Positions 46,944 to 56,009 of a stretch of DNA of 64,000 nt are shown piece by piece; position 1 is the stretch's first letter, and each line of letters begins with the position of its first letter. The notes under the pieces were generated by a model. It made no database searches and had not been told where the DNA came from. It saw nothing but the letters and a program-made list of their open reading frames with translations. The translations under genes were made by a program, and so were the position numbers. Source of the DNA: Candidatus Marinarcus aquaticus (GTDB lineage: Bacteria > Campylobacterota > Campylobacteria > Campylobacterales > Arcobacteraceae). The stretch lies in assembly GCF_004116335.1 (NCBI RefSeq), contig NZ_PDKN01000009.1:1-64000 (forward strand), written 5' to 3'.

Positions 46944-47092
46944 AAAGATTGATTTTATAATCAAGCTTTCTTTATAAATCTTCGTTGGAGAGAGAATTTA
47001 TTAGAGTCATTTACTCCAGTAAACTCCTCCAACAAATTCTCTCTCCGTCTTGATTTCTTTTGAAATCTTACTTACTTAATAAATCAATCTTT
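46944..47092. repeat. Long nested intergenic palindrome
   Basis: A 149 bp imperfect hairpin centred near 47017. The outer arms are AAAGATTGATTT (46944-46955) and AAATCAATCTTT (47081-47092). The middle arms are a perfect GGAGAGAGAATTT (46987-46999) and AAATTCTCTCTCC (47034-47046). The tip is ATTTACT / AGTAAA. It fills most of the space between purH and the 5'-nucleotidase gene and encodes nothing. It could act as terminator and mRNA-stabilising structure, or be a palindromic miniature element. Confidence 0.75.
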
Positions 47093-47186
47093 ATATTTTA
47101 AGAATTTAATAATTGGTTATTGCTATTCAAAATGTTTAAAAGTTTATATTGTTACAATATTGGAATTATACATGCAAAGGACATAA

Positions 47187-48161
47187 ATGGCAATTGATTT
47201 AACCGATACATTAGTAATAGGTGTTTCTGCAACAGCATTATTTGACTTATCAGAAGCAGATACAGTTTTTCAGGAAAAAATCAAAACTGACCCAGATACA
47301 GCTATAGATAGGTATCGTTCGTATATGTTGGAAAAAGAAAATGAAAAACTGGATGACGGTACTGGGATGCCATTAGTAAAGTCTTTATTAAATTTAAATC
47401 AACATACAAAAGAAAATGAAGCACCAATTGTTGAAGTTGTTGTTATCTCTAAAAATAGTCCGGAAACAGGTTTTAGAGTTTTAAAAGAAATAAGAAGAAG
47501 AAATCTACCAATAACAAGATCAGCTTTTACCGCAGGAGAAAGTAGTTCTATTTATTTAGATGCTTTTTATGTGGATTTATTTTTAACTACTAATGAAAAA
47601 GATGCACAAGAAGTAATTGATAGCAAAGTATGTGCATCTGCATTGGTAAAAAAACCACCTTCAAAATTACAAAAACTTGATGAAAACCAAGTTAGATTTG
47701 CTTTTGATGCAGATGCAGTATTATTTAGTGAAGAGAGTGAAATTGTTAATCAAAAAGAAGGTTTAAAAGAGTTTTGGAAAGAAGAAGATAGGTCTCAAGA
47801 TATTCCGTTGCAAGAAGGTCCATATGCCAATCTACTAAAAAAATTATCAAAAGTCCAGGAGAGATTACCGGGGAGAATTGAATATTCACCTGTAAAACTA
47901 GCGATAATGACTGCAAGAAATAGTCCTGCGGAAATGAGAGTAATTAAAACATTAAGAGCTTGGAATGTTTATATTGATCAGGCATTTTTTCTTGGAGGAT
48001 TGCAAAAAAGCCGTTTTCTGAAAGCCTTTAAACCACATATCTTTTTTGATGATCAAGACTCTCATTTAGACCCTGCATCTTCTGAAGTACCTAGTGCTAA
48101 AGTATTATATCCATCTAATTCTCCGTTAGTTGAGATTATGAATAAAAAGAATAAAAAGTAA
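47187..48161 (+). CDS. 5'-nucleotidase (cytosolic NT5C1-like family)
   Basis: 324 residues matching the 5'-nucleotidase family of cytosolic IMP/AMP phosphatases. The HAD-type nucleophile loop is FAFDADAVLF (about 170-179), and later motifs are PVKLAIMTARNSPA and PHIFFDDQDSH. It would dephosphorylate purine mononucleotides, fitting its place after purL and purH. Codon use (AGA, ATA) is more AT-rich than purH, so it may have been acquired. AAAGGA lies upstream of the ATG. Confidence 0.85.
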   Translation: MAIDLTDTLVIGVSATALFDLSEADTVFQEKIKTDPDTAIDRYRSYMLEKENEKLDDGTGMPLVKSLLNLNQHTKENEAPIVEVVVISKNSPETGFRVLKEIRRRNLPITRSAFTAGESSSIYLDAFYVDLFLTTNEKDAQEVIDSKVCASALVKKPPSKLQKLDENQVRFAFDADAVLFSEESEIVNQKEGLKEFWKEEDRSQDIPLQEGPYANLLKKLSKVQERLPGRIEYSPVKLAIMTARNSPAEMRVIKTLRAWNVYIDQAFFLGGLQKSRFLKAFKPHIFFDDQDSHLDPASSEVPSAKVLYPSNSPLVEIMNKKNKK

Positions 48162-48302
48162 GAAGTACAAGGGATGCCCCTTATACTTTTTAGCTTTTAT
48201 GTTCAAAAAGGTGAACATCTCTTTATAATTACATTCTGTAATACTTTTAAACTACAGCTATTCTTTTTGTTACGATACTCTTATATTATTTAGGAGTATT
48301 GC

Positions 48303-48836
48303 ATGGAAAATCACTCAAAAATTCTACACCAAACTATTGTTGACGATAAAATATTTATTATTCGTGGTATTCAAGTCATGATAGATAGAGATTTAGCGGA
48401 ACTTTATGAAGTTGAAACAAAAGTATTAAATCAGGCAGTTAAAAGAAACAGTGATAGTTTTCCTAGTGATTTTATGTTTCGATTAAGCAATGAAGAAAAA
48501 AATGAACTGGTCACAACTTGTGACCGGTTAGAAAAAATCAAACACTCTACATCAAATCCACTTGCTTTTACTGAACAAGGTGTCTATATGTTAGCAACTG
48601 TTTTAAAAAGTAAAATAGCAAGAGAAGTTAATATATCTATTATGCGAACTTTTACAAGACTTAAAAACCAATCAGTTCCCTATTTTGATATTATAAAACG
48701 TCTTGAAAAACTTGAAACAGAAGATAATAAAACCAAAGAGTTATTACGAAGTGTGGTACAAGTCATCAACTCGATGCAAGAACTTCAAGATGAAGCTAAA
48801 GATAAAACTAAAAAGATAGGTTTTCTAAGAGAATAA
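48303..48836 (+). CDS. ORF6N-domain DNA-binding protein
   Basis: 177 residues. The ORF6N domain covers the first ~110 residues (IFIIRGIQVMIDRDLAELYEVETKVLNQAVKRN, here as a pattern, to FTEQGVYMLATVLKS), with a C-terminal coiled coil. These domains occur in phage antirepressors and accessory regulators. The gene is probably a horizontally acquired single gene. No phage genes accompany it. GGAG lies before the ATG. Confidence 0.9.
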   Translation: MENHSKILHQTIVDDKIFIIRGIQVMIDRDLAELYEVETKVLNQAVKRNSDSFPSDFMFRLSNEEKNELVTTCDRLEKIKHSTSNPLAFTEQGVYMLATVLKSKIAREVNISIMRTFTRLKNQSVPYFDIIKRLEKLETEDNKTKELLRSVVQVINSMQELQDEAKDKTKKIGFLRE

Positions 48837-48889
48837 ATCAATAGTACACTTCTTGCATAGTAAAACTATATGACCTTATGAAAGGAGTC

Positions 48890-48994
48890 ATGATGCCATA
48901 TTTGTACGAAAACTTTGTTATTTGGAACAGTGAGTTTGGTGTTCGAGATTTTGTAACACTGGGTGAAATAGATAACCAAAACAGAGAAGCATGA
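48890..48994 (+). CDS. Short ORF coupled to the J-domain gene
   Basis: 34 codons with AAAGGAG directly upstream of two adjacent ATGs (48890 and 48893). The product MMPYLYENFVIWNSEFGVRD and onward has no signal or membrane segment. Its stop overlaps the start of the J-domain gene as ATGA, so it is either a small protein or a leader that couples translation. No family is recognised. Confidence 0.5.
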   Translation: MMPYLYENFVIWNSEFGVRDFVTLGEIDNQNREA

Positions 48995-49356
48995 GTGGAA
49001 AAATATCATTTGAAGCATGTATTGTGATGACTCAAGCGTATTGGCAAAAAGAGCGTTTTAACTTACACCAAGAATCCCTTATAAAACAGCAACAAGCCCA
49101 AGCACATTTTTATGAAGAGATAAAAAAACACAATCAAAGACGTCAAACGTTTCAACAAAGTAGCGAAAAAGAGCATCGTATTCTTTTGAGACTTCCTTTA
49201 GAAGAGCAACTGCAAGAGGCTCAAATCAAAGAGGCTTTTAAAAAGGTTGCAAAACAGGCTCATCCTGATGTCGGTGGGAGTCATGAAGCCTTTATTGAAG
49301 TTACATTGGCACGCGATACACTGCTTGAAAACCTTACCTCTTATACTGCATATTAA
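48991..49356 (+). CDS. Short J-domain (DnaJ-like) protein
   Basis: 121 residues. A helical, Gln-rich N-terminal half is followed by a C-terminal J domain with the HPD motif (KVAKQAHPDVGGSHEAF) that stimulates DnaK-type Hsp70 ATPase. The J domain sits at the C-terminus, as in DjlA/DnaJ-class III proteins, and there is no zinc or client-binding region, so it is a specialised partner rather than DnaJ itself. It is coupled to the 34-codon ORF upstream. Confidence 0.82.
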   Translation: MSGKISFEACIVMTQAYWQKERFNLHQESLIKQQQAQAHFYEEIKKHNQRRQTFQQSSEKEHRILLRLPLEEQLQEAQIKEAFKKVAKQAHPDVGGSHEAFIEVTLARDTLLENLTSYTAY

Positions 49357-49444
49357 ATTCAAACTTTTATTCTCATTGTAAATAATTATTAAAGTTGACT
49401 TAAAATCAATAGTTTGATATGATAGTGTTATGAAGGAGTCTCTC

Positions 49445-50737
49445 ATGCGATTGATTTTTTTCTTTTTCATTTTTATAGTAAATACGTCTATTTTTGCTTC
49501 CAATATTACGCACTTTAGCTATGAGGGAGCTATTAATCCTGCAAGCAATACTTTTGTCAAAAAAGCGATTTCACACGCCAATGAGCAAAATTCTCAACTC
49601 ATTATTTTTGAACTCAACACGCCGGGTGGATTGTTCTCTTCAACGCGTGATATGATTTCTCAAATTCTTAATTCAAGTATTCCTTTTGTGGTCTATGTCT
49701 CACCTAAAGGGGCACGAGCAGCAAGTGCAGGGACCTATATTTTATACGCTTCTCACATAGCTGCAATGACGCAAGGCAGTAATGTGGGTGCAGCAACACC
49801 TGTACAAATGGGCATGATACAAGATAAAAACAAAAACAACAATCCCCTTTCTACAATGAAAACAAAAGCAATCAATGATGCCACGGCGTATATTGAAAGT
49901 TTGGCAAAACTTCATGGCAGAAACATCCAATGGGCTCAAAAAAGTGTCACTGAAGGTGCGAGTATCGATGCTCAAAAAGCACTGGAACTGGGTGTGATTA
50001 ATTTTGTTGCCAATGATGTTCAAAAACTCATACAACAGTTAGATCAATTTGAAGTGGAAGTGAATGATAAAACTCTCAAACTCGATACCAACAATGCGAC
50101 GTTACTGACTGTAGAGGAGGGGTTTAAAATAAAACTTCTTTCATATCTGTCCAATCCCAATATAGCGTATATCTTGATGCTTATAGCGATGTACGGAATT
50201 TTCTTTGAGATGATGAATCCCGGTTCCATCCTTCCAGGAGTAACAGGAGTTATCAGTGGGGCTTTGGCTTTGTATGCGCTGAATATTCTGCCCTTTGATT
50301 ATGCGGGATTGTTATTGATTTTGATTGGTGTGGGATTGATGGCAGCTGAAGTCTTTGTTGTGGGGTTTGGAGTGCTTGGTATGGGAGGTGTCATAGCTTT
50401 TGTCTTTGGCTCTTTGATTCTTTTTGATGAAAAGACATTGGGTGTAGATATATCGCTTTCACTCATTGCAGCTTTTGCAGTTGTGAGTGTGGTTATTTTT
50501 ATCTATTTACTTAAAATCATCATTCAAGAGAGAGACCAAAAAGCAAAAACCGGGACAGAGCAGATGTTAGGTACTGTTGCGACGGTTGTGAAAAAAAACA
50601 ACAATGGCTACAAGGTGGCCATCCATTCAGAAGTTTGGAATGCTTTGAGTCAAGAAGAGGTTCAAGTGGGCCAAGAGGTCATTGTTGAAGCAATAAAAGG
50701 TTTAACGCTTCAAATCAAACCAAAAAAAAAGGAGTAA
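49445..50737 (+). CDS. NfeD family membrane serine protease (ClpP-class)
   Basis: 430 residues from the ATG at 49445, which has AAGGAGT eight bases before it. A signal peptide, then a ClpP/SppA-type protease domain (LNTPGGLFSSTRD, then RAASAGTYILYASH with the catalytic Ser, and KAINDATAYIESLAK with the likely Lys), are followed by four or five transmembrane helices (about 230-360) and an NfeD beta-barrel (OB-fold) C-terminus. Long NfeD proteins work with a stomatin-like partner, which follows immediately here, in membrane protein quality control. Confidence 0.93.
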   Translation: MRLIFFFFIFIVNTSIFASNITHFSYEGAINPASNTFVKKAISHANEQNSQLIIFELNTPGGLFSSTRDMISQILNSSIPFVVYVSPKGARAASAGTYILYASHIAAMTQGSNVGAATPVQMGMIQDKNKNNNPLSTMKTKAINDATAYIESLAKLHGRNIQWAQKSVTEGASIDAQKALELGVINFVANDVQKLIQQLDQFEVEVNDKTLKLDTNNATLLTVEEGFKIKLLSYLSNPNIAYILMLIAMYGIFFEMMNPGSILPGVTGVISGALALYALNILPFDYAGLLLILIGVGLMAAEVFVVGFGVLGMGGVIAFVFGSLILFDEKTLGVDISLSLIAAFAVVSVVIFIYLLKIIIQERDQKAKTGTEQMLGTVATVVKKNNNGYKVAIHSEVWNALSQEEVQVGQEVIVEAIKGLTLQIKPKKKE

Positions 50738-50740
50738 GTG

Positions 50741-51484
50741 ATGTATATGACTGCTGTATATATTGTATTTATTGTTATTGCCATTTTAGTTGCATCGATT
50801 CGTATTTTAAAAGAGTATGAAAGAGGTGTGGTCTTTACATTGGGACGATTTACAGGTATTAAAGGGCCTGGGCTTATTATCATTATTCCCATCATTCAAA
50901 AGATGGTCAAAGTGGATTTACGAACCGTAGTATTGGATGTCCCTTCACAAGATGTGATTTCACATGATAATGTGTCAGTTAATGTCAATGCGGTTGTCTA
51001 TTTTCGAGTGATTGACCCTGAAAAAGCGATTATTCAAGTTGAAAATTTTCATGATGCAACCTCACAATTGGCACAAACGACTTTGCGGTCAGTTTTAGGT
51101 GGACATGAACTTGATGAGATGCTCGCTGAACGGGAAAGATTAAATGAAGACATTCAAGAGATACTTGATAAACAAACCGATGCTTGGGGGATTAAAATAT
51201 CCAACGTAGAAATCAAACACATTGATTTAAATGAGAACATGATACGAGCCATTGCCAAACAAGCAGAAGCAGAACGTCAAAGAAGAGCCAAAGTGATTAA
51301 TGCCAAAGGGGAGTTAGAAGCGAGTAAAAATTTACTGGAAGCATCCAATATCTTAGCACAAAATCCCCAAGCTCTACAACTGCGATATTTGCAGACTTTA
51401 AGTGACATATCCAATGACAAAACTAATACAATTGTCTTTCCTTTTGGAAGTGAATTGGGTAAATTTTTTACACCAAAAGGGTAA
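50741..51484 (+). CDS. Slipin/stomatin-like SPFH protein
   Basis: About 247 residues. One N-terminal transmembrane helix (3-22) precedes an SPFH domain ([20 protein letters not shown], then [15 protein letters not shown]) and a coiled C-terminus. It starts at ATG 50741 or the GTG just before, directly after the NfeD stop. NfeD-slipin operons are widespread; the slipin oligomer is thought to be processed by the NfeD protease. A terminator follows. Confidence 0.93.
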   Translation: MYMTAVYIVFIVIAILVASIRILKEYERGVVFTLGRFTGIKGPGLIIIIPIIQKMVKVDLRTVVLDVPSQDVISHDNVSVNVNAVVYFRVIDPEKAIIQVENFHDATSQLAQTTLRSVLGGHELDEMLAERERLNEDIQEILDKQTDAWGIKISNVEIKHIDLNENMIRAIAKQAEAERQRRAKVINAKGELEASKNLLEASNILAQNPQALQLRYLQTLSDISNDKTNTIVFPFGSELGKFFTPKG

Positions 51485-51505
51485 AAGAGTTTATGTGATG
51501 GTTAA

Positions 51506-51549
51506 AGGAGCTGCTTGATAAAACTGTATGGATTAAGTAGCTTCTTTTT
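51506..51549 (+). terminator. Rho-independent terminator after the NfeD-slipin operon
   Basis: AGGAGCTGCTTGAT pairs with ATTAAGTAGCTTCT (14 pairs with a few G-U) across a 12-base loop, followed by TTTTTA. Confidence 0.75.
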
Positions 51550-51668
51550 ATAAAAAGAGAATAACGAAAAATAAAATTATTTCAAAGTGATTTTGTAAAG
51601 ACTTAAGCATTTAGCATTTTCTAATCTTATATCTACTATCATGAAAAAAATTATACAGGAGAGTGAAT

Positions 51669-52931
51669 ATGATGCAACCAACTAAGTCTATGTTTTTAGC
51701 CATTTCCTCTCTCTTTTTTTCAATTGGATTTTTAGCCATTGGCTATGGAATGATTATGACTTTTATTGGTGTGTTTTTAAAAGAGCAAGGCACTTCAGAT
51801 ATGGTCATTGGTTTTATTAATGCTGCATTTTTTTTAGGGGCAATGGCTTCCTCTATTTTTTCTCAAAAGATTATCTCAACTGTGGGACATATTCGTAGTT
51901 TTGTCACGTTTGCTTCACTCATGGTAATTACATTTTTAATGCACTCTTTGTTTTTAAATGAGTTTTTCTGGGGCATTTTACGGCTTATTTCAGGATTTGC
52001 TTTTTATGGTCTTTTAATTATTTTAGAGAGTTGGCTCAATGAAAAGAGTTCTAACGAACAACGGGGGCAAATTTTAGCGATTTATACCATTATTTTCTAT
52101 CTTGCAACGGCACTGGGACAACTGTTTTTAAACATTGAAAATGATTTTAGACATATGATATTCTCTATTGGTGCGGTATTGGTGCTGTTTTCAGTGATTT
52201 TTATTGCTATGACCAAAATTAAAGAACCCACCATTCAACCTTTTGAGCGTTTTAGTTTTCCCAAACTTTATAACGTGGTACCTCTTGCTGTGACAGGGAG
52301 TTTTATTGGTGGTTTTTTTGTGGGTGGATTTTTTACGATGGTGCCACTGTATGTCTTAAAAGTATACGACTCCAAAGAGGTGTTGTCGTTGTTTATGATG
52401 TTTACACTTTTAGGTGGGCTCATTGCACAATGGCCAGTAGGGCGCCTTTCAGATATGTATGGACGGCGAAAACTGATTGCGTTTAGTGGTTTTTTTACTG
52501 CATTGGCTTCGTTGCTATTTATTATTGCACCTGTTAATGAGTTTTTAGTCTATTTATTGGGTGTCATATTGGGTGTGAGTATCTTTTGTATTTACCCTTT
52601 GAGTCTTTCAAGAGCCAATGATGTCATTGATGAGAACAAAGATATTGTAGAAATCAGCCGAGCGCTTCTGTTTGCTTATGGTGCAGGGTCATTTTGTGCA
52701 CCTATTGTGATTGGGTTGGGGTTTGATTATTTAACTCCTCACGCTATTTTTGTAATGTTTACTGTGTTGGGTATCTATTTGGCATTATACTCATTGTCAA
52801 GACAACGTGTGGCAGATGATGACATGAGTGTCTATGTACAAGTCCCTGTGGCTTCTGGTGCAGTGATGCCAGAGTTTGATCCACGACAAGATGAAGAGTG
52901 GGTTGAGGAACAACAAAGCAACAATGAATAG
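51669..52931 (+). CDS. Major facilitator superfamily transporter (YcaD-like)
   Basis: About 420 residues with twelve hydrophobic helices and the MFS loop motif GRLSDMYGRRKLIAF between helices 8 and 9. GFINAAFFLGAMASSIF and ESWLNEKSSNEQRGQILAIY recall the YcaD/UMF1-like group with unknown substrates. The start is ATG 51669, with CAGGAG upstream; GTG 51663 is possible. The acidic C-terminal tail (~30 residues) is cytoplasmic. Confidence 0.85.
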   Translation: MMQPTKSMFLAISSLFFSIGFLAIGYGMIMTFIGVFLKEQGTSDMVIGFINAAFFLGAMASSIFSQKIISTVGHIRSFVTFASLMVITFLMHSLFLNEFFWGILRLISGFAFYGLLIILESWLNEKSSNEQRGQILAIYTIIFYLATALGQLFLNIENDFRHMIFSIGAVLVLFSVIFIAMTKIKEPTIQPFERFSFPKLYNVVPLAVTGSFIGGFFVGGFFTMVPLYVLKVYDSKEVLSLFMMFTLLGGLIAQWPVGRLSDMYGRRKLIAFSGFFTALASLLFIIAPVNEFLVYLLGVILGVSIFCIYPLSLSRANDVIDENKDIVEISRALLFAYGAGSFCAPIVIGLGFDYLTPHAIFVMFTVLGIYLALYSLSRQRVADDDMSVYVQVPVASGAVMPEFDPRQDEEWVEEQQSNNE

Positions 52932-52988
52932 GTTTAAGTTTTAAAAAAAATAAGATATAATCCTTTAATTGGATTATGAGGACAACAC

Positions 52989-55580
52989 TTGAAGCTACGA
53001 TACTTAGCTATATTTTTCTTTTTGATAACCTTTCAAACACTCAATGCAAAAGAACTCAAAAAAATAACACTTCAACTCTCATGGTTTGACCAATTTCAAT
53101 TTGCGGGTTATTATATGGCCAAGCAAAAAGGGTTTTATGAAGATGCCGGTTTAGACGTTGAAATCAAACCTTTCTCTTTTGGACGAGATATTCCCAAAGA
53201 GGTCAATGATGGCAACGTGGATTTTGCAGTGGGGCGTGAAACGCTCATTTTAGATAGAAGCAACAATCGTAATATTGTGGTTTTGTATGCTCTTTTTCAA
53301 GCCACACCCTTGGTGCTTCTTTCAACACAAGAATCAAGGATTGATTCCATTTCCAAGTTTAAAAACCGTCGAATTATGACCACCATTGATGACTCTTCAG
53401 AGGTCTCTCTTAAAGCCATGATCAATTCACACAACATACAAATGAGTGATTTGAGTTTTGTAAAACACTCTCACAATATCATGGATTTGGTCAATAAAAA
53501 AGTTGATGTGATGTCAGCATATTTATCTAAAACACCGTACGACTTACAACAAATGGGGGTTAAGTATCATATTTTTGATCCCAAAAAATATGGCTTTGAC
53601 ATGTACAGTGATTTTTTATACACCAGCGATGAGATGCTGCATTCTGATCCGAACACCGTTTTTCTTTTTAAACAAGCCTCTTTACGTGGTTGGGAGTATG
53701 CTTATTCGAATATCAATGAGAGTGTGGATGTGATTTATGAACATTACAACTCTCAAAATCTCACCAAAGAGGCGTTGCAATTTGAAGCAGAGGAGCTGAA
53801 AAAACTCTCATATTTTGGAACAAGTAATTTAGGTGAGATTCAAGAGGATAAGTTGCAACGTATTTATGATTTGTACAATGTCATGGGATTGGTGAAAAAC
53901 CAAATTCAAATCAAAGATTTTTTAGCCCAAAATAACTTCTCTACATCGTTGATTTTCTCTCAAAAAGAGCAAGAATATCTTGCAAAAAAAGAGCGTATTA
54001 CGATGTGTATGATTCCAAATGTTATGCCATATGGTGAGATGAAAAATGGGCATCTTATTGGTTTTTTCGCAGATTATGTGAAGTTGCTTGAACAAAAATT
54101 GAATGTACACATTGACCCCATACAAACCAACAGTATGGTACAAACCATAGAGTATCTTAAAAACAAAAAGTGTGAAATCATACCGGGTGCGCAAATCACA
54201 CAAGAGCGTAAGAGCTATTTAAACTTTACTAAACCCTATTTAAAAATACCGTTTGTACTGATTACTCAAGAAGATAAACCATTTATCACTGACTTGCATA
54301 TGATTCAAGAGAAACGTTTATCGATGGTATCAGGGTATGCTATCACGGATTTGATTAAACGCAAATATCAAGACTTTGAATTTAAAGAGGTAAAGAGTAT
54401 TCAAGAGGCTTTTAGAGAGGTTCAAAATGGCAATGTTTATGGAACCATTGCGCCATTGGCGGTTGCTTTATATTTGATTGAAAAAAATCATTTTAAAAAC
54501 CTCAAAATCTCTGCAAAATTGGATGAAGTCAATTATTTGCGTATGAGTGTTGTTAAAGATGATGTAGTGCTTTATTCGATTTTGGATAAAGTCATTAACA
54601 GCATTGACAGTTCGGTGATTGATTCAATACTGAATAAATGGCTTTACAAACAAGAGGAGAGTGATTTTAATTACAGACTCTTATTACAGATGTTTTTGTT
54701 TTTTGCTTTGGTGATTGCTGCGATACTTTATAGACAACATCTGCTTAAGAAGGTGAATAAAAGCTTGACTGAAAAGGTCAATGAAAAGACCAAAGAGTTA
54801 CAAAAAATCAACTCCGAGTTGGAAATGCGTATTGAAAAAGAGGTCGAAAAAAATTTAAAAAAAGACCGTATCTTATCGCGTCAATCAAAGATGGCAGCCA
54901 TGGGTGAAATGATAGAAAACATTGCACATCAATGGCGACAACCTCTGTCAATTATCTCAACAAGTGCCAGTGGTATGCGACTAAAAAAAGAGCTCTCCGC
55001 TTTAGACGATAAACATTTTTATGAGATGATTGATACTATTAACAATACTGTACACTATCTCTCAACCACAATTGATGATTTCAGATACTTTTTTAAACCC
55101 AATAAAGATAAAGCCTTTTTCTCTCTTAAAAGATGTTGTGAACGCAGTTTGGAACTTCTTAAACCCAAATTGCAAAATATTGAGTTGGTTCTTGATCTTG
55201 AAGAGGTGCAACATTTTGGATTTGAGAATGAGATGGTGCAAGTTTTTATGAACATCATCAGCAATGCTAAAGATGCTTTAGAGCACTCAAAAGTGCAGAA
55301 AAAGTATATTTTTATCACCATTCATTCCATGACCAATGGAGTTGAAATTGAGATAAAAGATAATGCAGGGGGCATTCCTGAAACCATTTTAAACAAAGTC
55401 TCTGAGCCTTATTTTACAACCAAACATAAATCGCAAGGCACAGGCATAGGGCTTTATATGTGTGAAGAGATTATTTCAAAACATATGGGTGGAAAGATGG
55501 AAGTCAATAATCAAAGTTTTTTATATGAAAACACGCAATACAATGGTGCATTGTTTACGATTTATTTGTATAATGATTAA
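52989..55580 (+). CDS. Hybrid sensor histidine kinase with two periplasmic-binding domains (NMT1/THI5 and SBP3)
   Basis: 863 residues starting at TTG (52989), with GAGGA before it. A signal peptide precedes a first binding domain of the NMT1/THI5 type (LQLSWFDQFQFAGYYMAKQKGFYEDAGL) up to about residue 300. A second solute-binding domain of the SBP_bac_3 type (about 335-555) and a transmembrane helix (about 565-582) follow. Next are a coiled coil, HisKA with His647 (IENIAHQWRQPLS) and an HATPase domain (DNAGGIPETILNKV and GTGIGLYMCEEI). It would sense pyrimidine-like or amino-acid ligands. No response regulator gene is adjacent, so the partner is elsewhere. Confidence 0.93.
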   Translation: MKLRYLAIFFFLITFQTLNAKELKKITLQLSWFDQFQFAGYYMAKQKGFYEDAGLDVEIKPFSFGRDIPKEVNDGNVDFAVGRETLILDRSNNRNIVVLYALFQATPLVLLSTQESRIDSISKFKNRRIMTTIDDSSEVSLKAMINSHNIQMSDLSFVKHSHNIMDLVNKKVDVMSAYLSKTPYDLQQMGVKYHIFDPKKYGFDMYSDFLYTSDEMLHSDPNTVFLFKQASLRGWEYAYSNINESVDVIYEHYNSQNLTKEALQFEAEELKKLSYFGTSNLGEIQEDKLQRIYDLYNVMGLVKNQIQIKDFLAQNNFSTSLIFSQKEQEYLAKKERITMCMIPNVMPYGEMKNGHLIGFFADYVKLLEQKLNVHIDPIQTNSMVQTIEYLKNKKCEIIPGAQITQERKSYLNFTKPYLKIPFVLITQEDKPFITDLHMIQEKRLSMVSGYAITDLIKRKYQDFEFKEVKSIQEAFREVQNGNVYGTIAPLAVALYLIEKNHFKNLKISAKLDEVNYLRMSVVKDDVVLYSILDKVINSIDSSVIDSILNKWLYKQEESDFNYRLLLQMFLFFALVIAAILYRQHLLKKVNKSLTEKVNEKTKELQKINSELEMRIEKEVEKNLKKDRILSRQSKMAAMGEMIENIAHQWRQPLSIISTSASGMRLKKELSALDDKHFYEMIDTINNTVHYLSTTIDDFRYFFKPNKDKAFFSLKRCCERSLELLKPKLQNIELVLDLEEVQHFGFENEMVQVFMNIISNAKDALEHSKVQKKYIFITIHSMTNGVEIEIKDNAGGIPETILNKVSEPYFTTKHKSQGTGIGLYMCEEIISKHMGGKMEVNNQSFLYENTQYNGALFTIYLYND

Positions 55581-55589
55581 AGAGATGTT

Positions 55590-55955
55590 TTATTGTAATT
55601 GTTGATACTCTTCATCGGTAAAAATTCGTGATTTGGTTATAAACTGATAGCCTAAATCAATCTCTAAAGAGAATGAATTTCCAAAAGCAGCACTCTCTTT
55701 TTTAACATCAATCGTGATTTGAGAATGTTTAAAATATTCAAATTGATCTTTATCGATATAAAATTCGCACCCACAAATTTCTCCGAGTTTTATATTTCGA
55801 CTGGGAACATAAAAATCATCTTTAGCATAACACATGGGTGCCGTTCCATCACAGCAACCACCACTTTGATTGAAGACCAATTCTCCATGTTCTGTTTTCA
55901 GTTGTTCAATAACATCACACGCTTCTTTTGTAACTTTTAAACGTTCAACATTCAT
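55590..55955 (-). CDS. DUF779 family protein, aldehyde dehydrogenase partner
   Basis: 121 residues with FNQSGGCCDGTAPMC and a second Cys pair GEICGCEFY, typical of DUF779. Genes of this family sit next to acetaldehyde/NAD-dependent aldehyde dehydrogenases in many bacteria, exactly as here. The function is unknown; the cysteines suggest metal binding. AAAGGAAAT precedes the ATG. A hairpin separates it from the dehydrogenase upstream, so it may be transcribed at reduced level. Confidence 0.88.
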   Translation of the reverse strand: MNVERLKVTKEACDVIEQLKTEHGELVFNQSGGCCDGTAPMCYAKDDFYVPSRNIKLGEICGCEFYIDKDQFEYFKHSQITIDVKKESAAFGNSFSLEIDLGYQFITKSRIFTDEEYQQLQ

Positions 55956-55971
55956 AATATTTCCTTTCTTT

Positions 55972-55995
55972 AAAAAGGAGCATATGCTCCTTTTT
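55972..55995. terminator. Palindromic terminator between aldehyde dehydrogenase and DUF779 genes
   Basis: A perfect palindrome AAAAAGGAGCAT with its complement, ending in five T on either strand. It lies in the 54 bp gap and can work for the minus-strand dehydrogenase transcript, giving partial read-through to DUF779. Confidence 0.75.
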
Positions 55996-56009
55996 ATAAA
56001 TATGATTGA

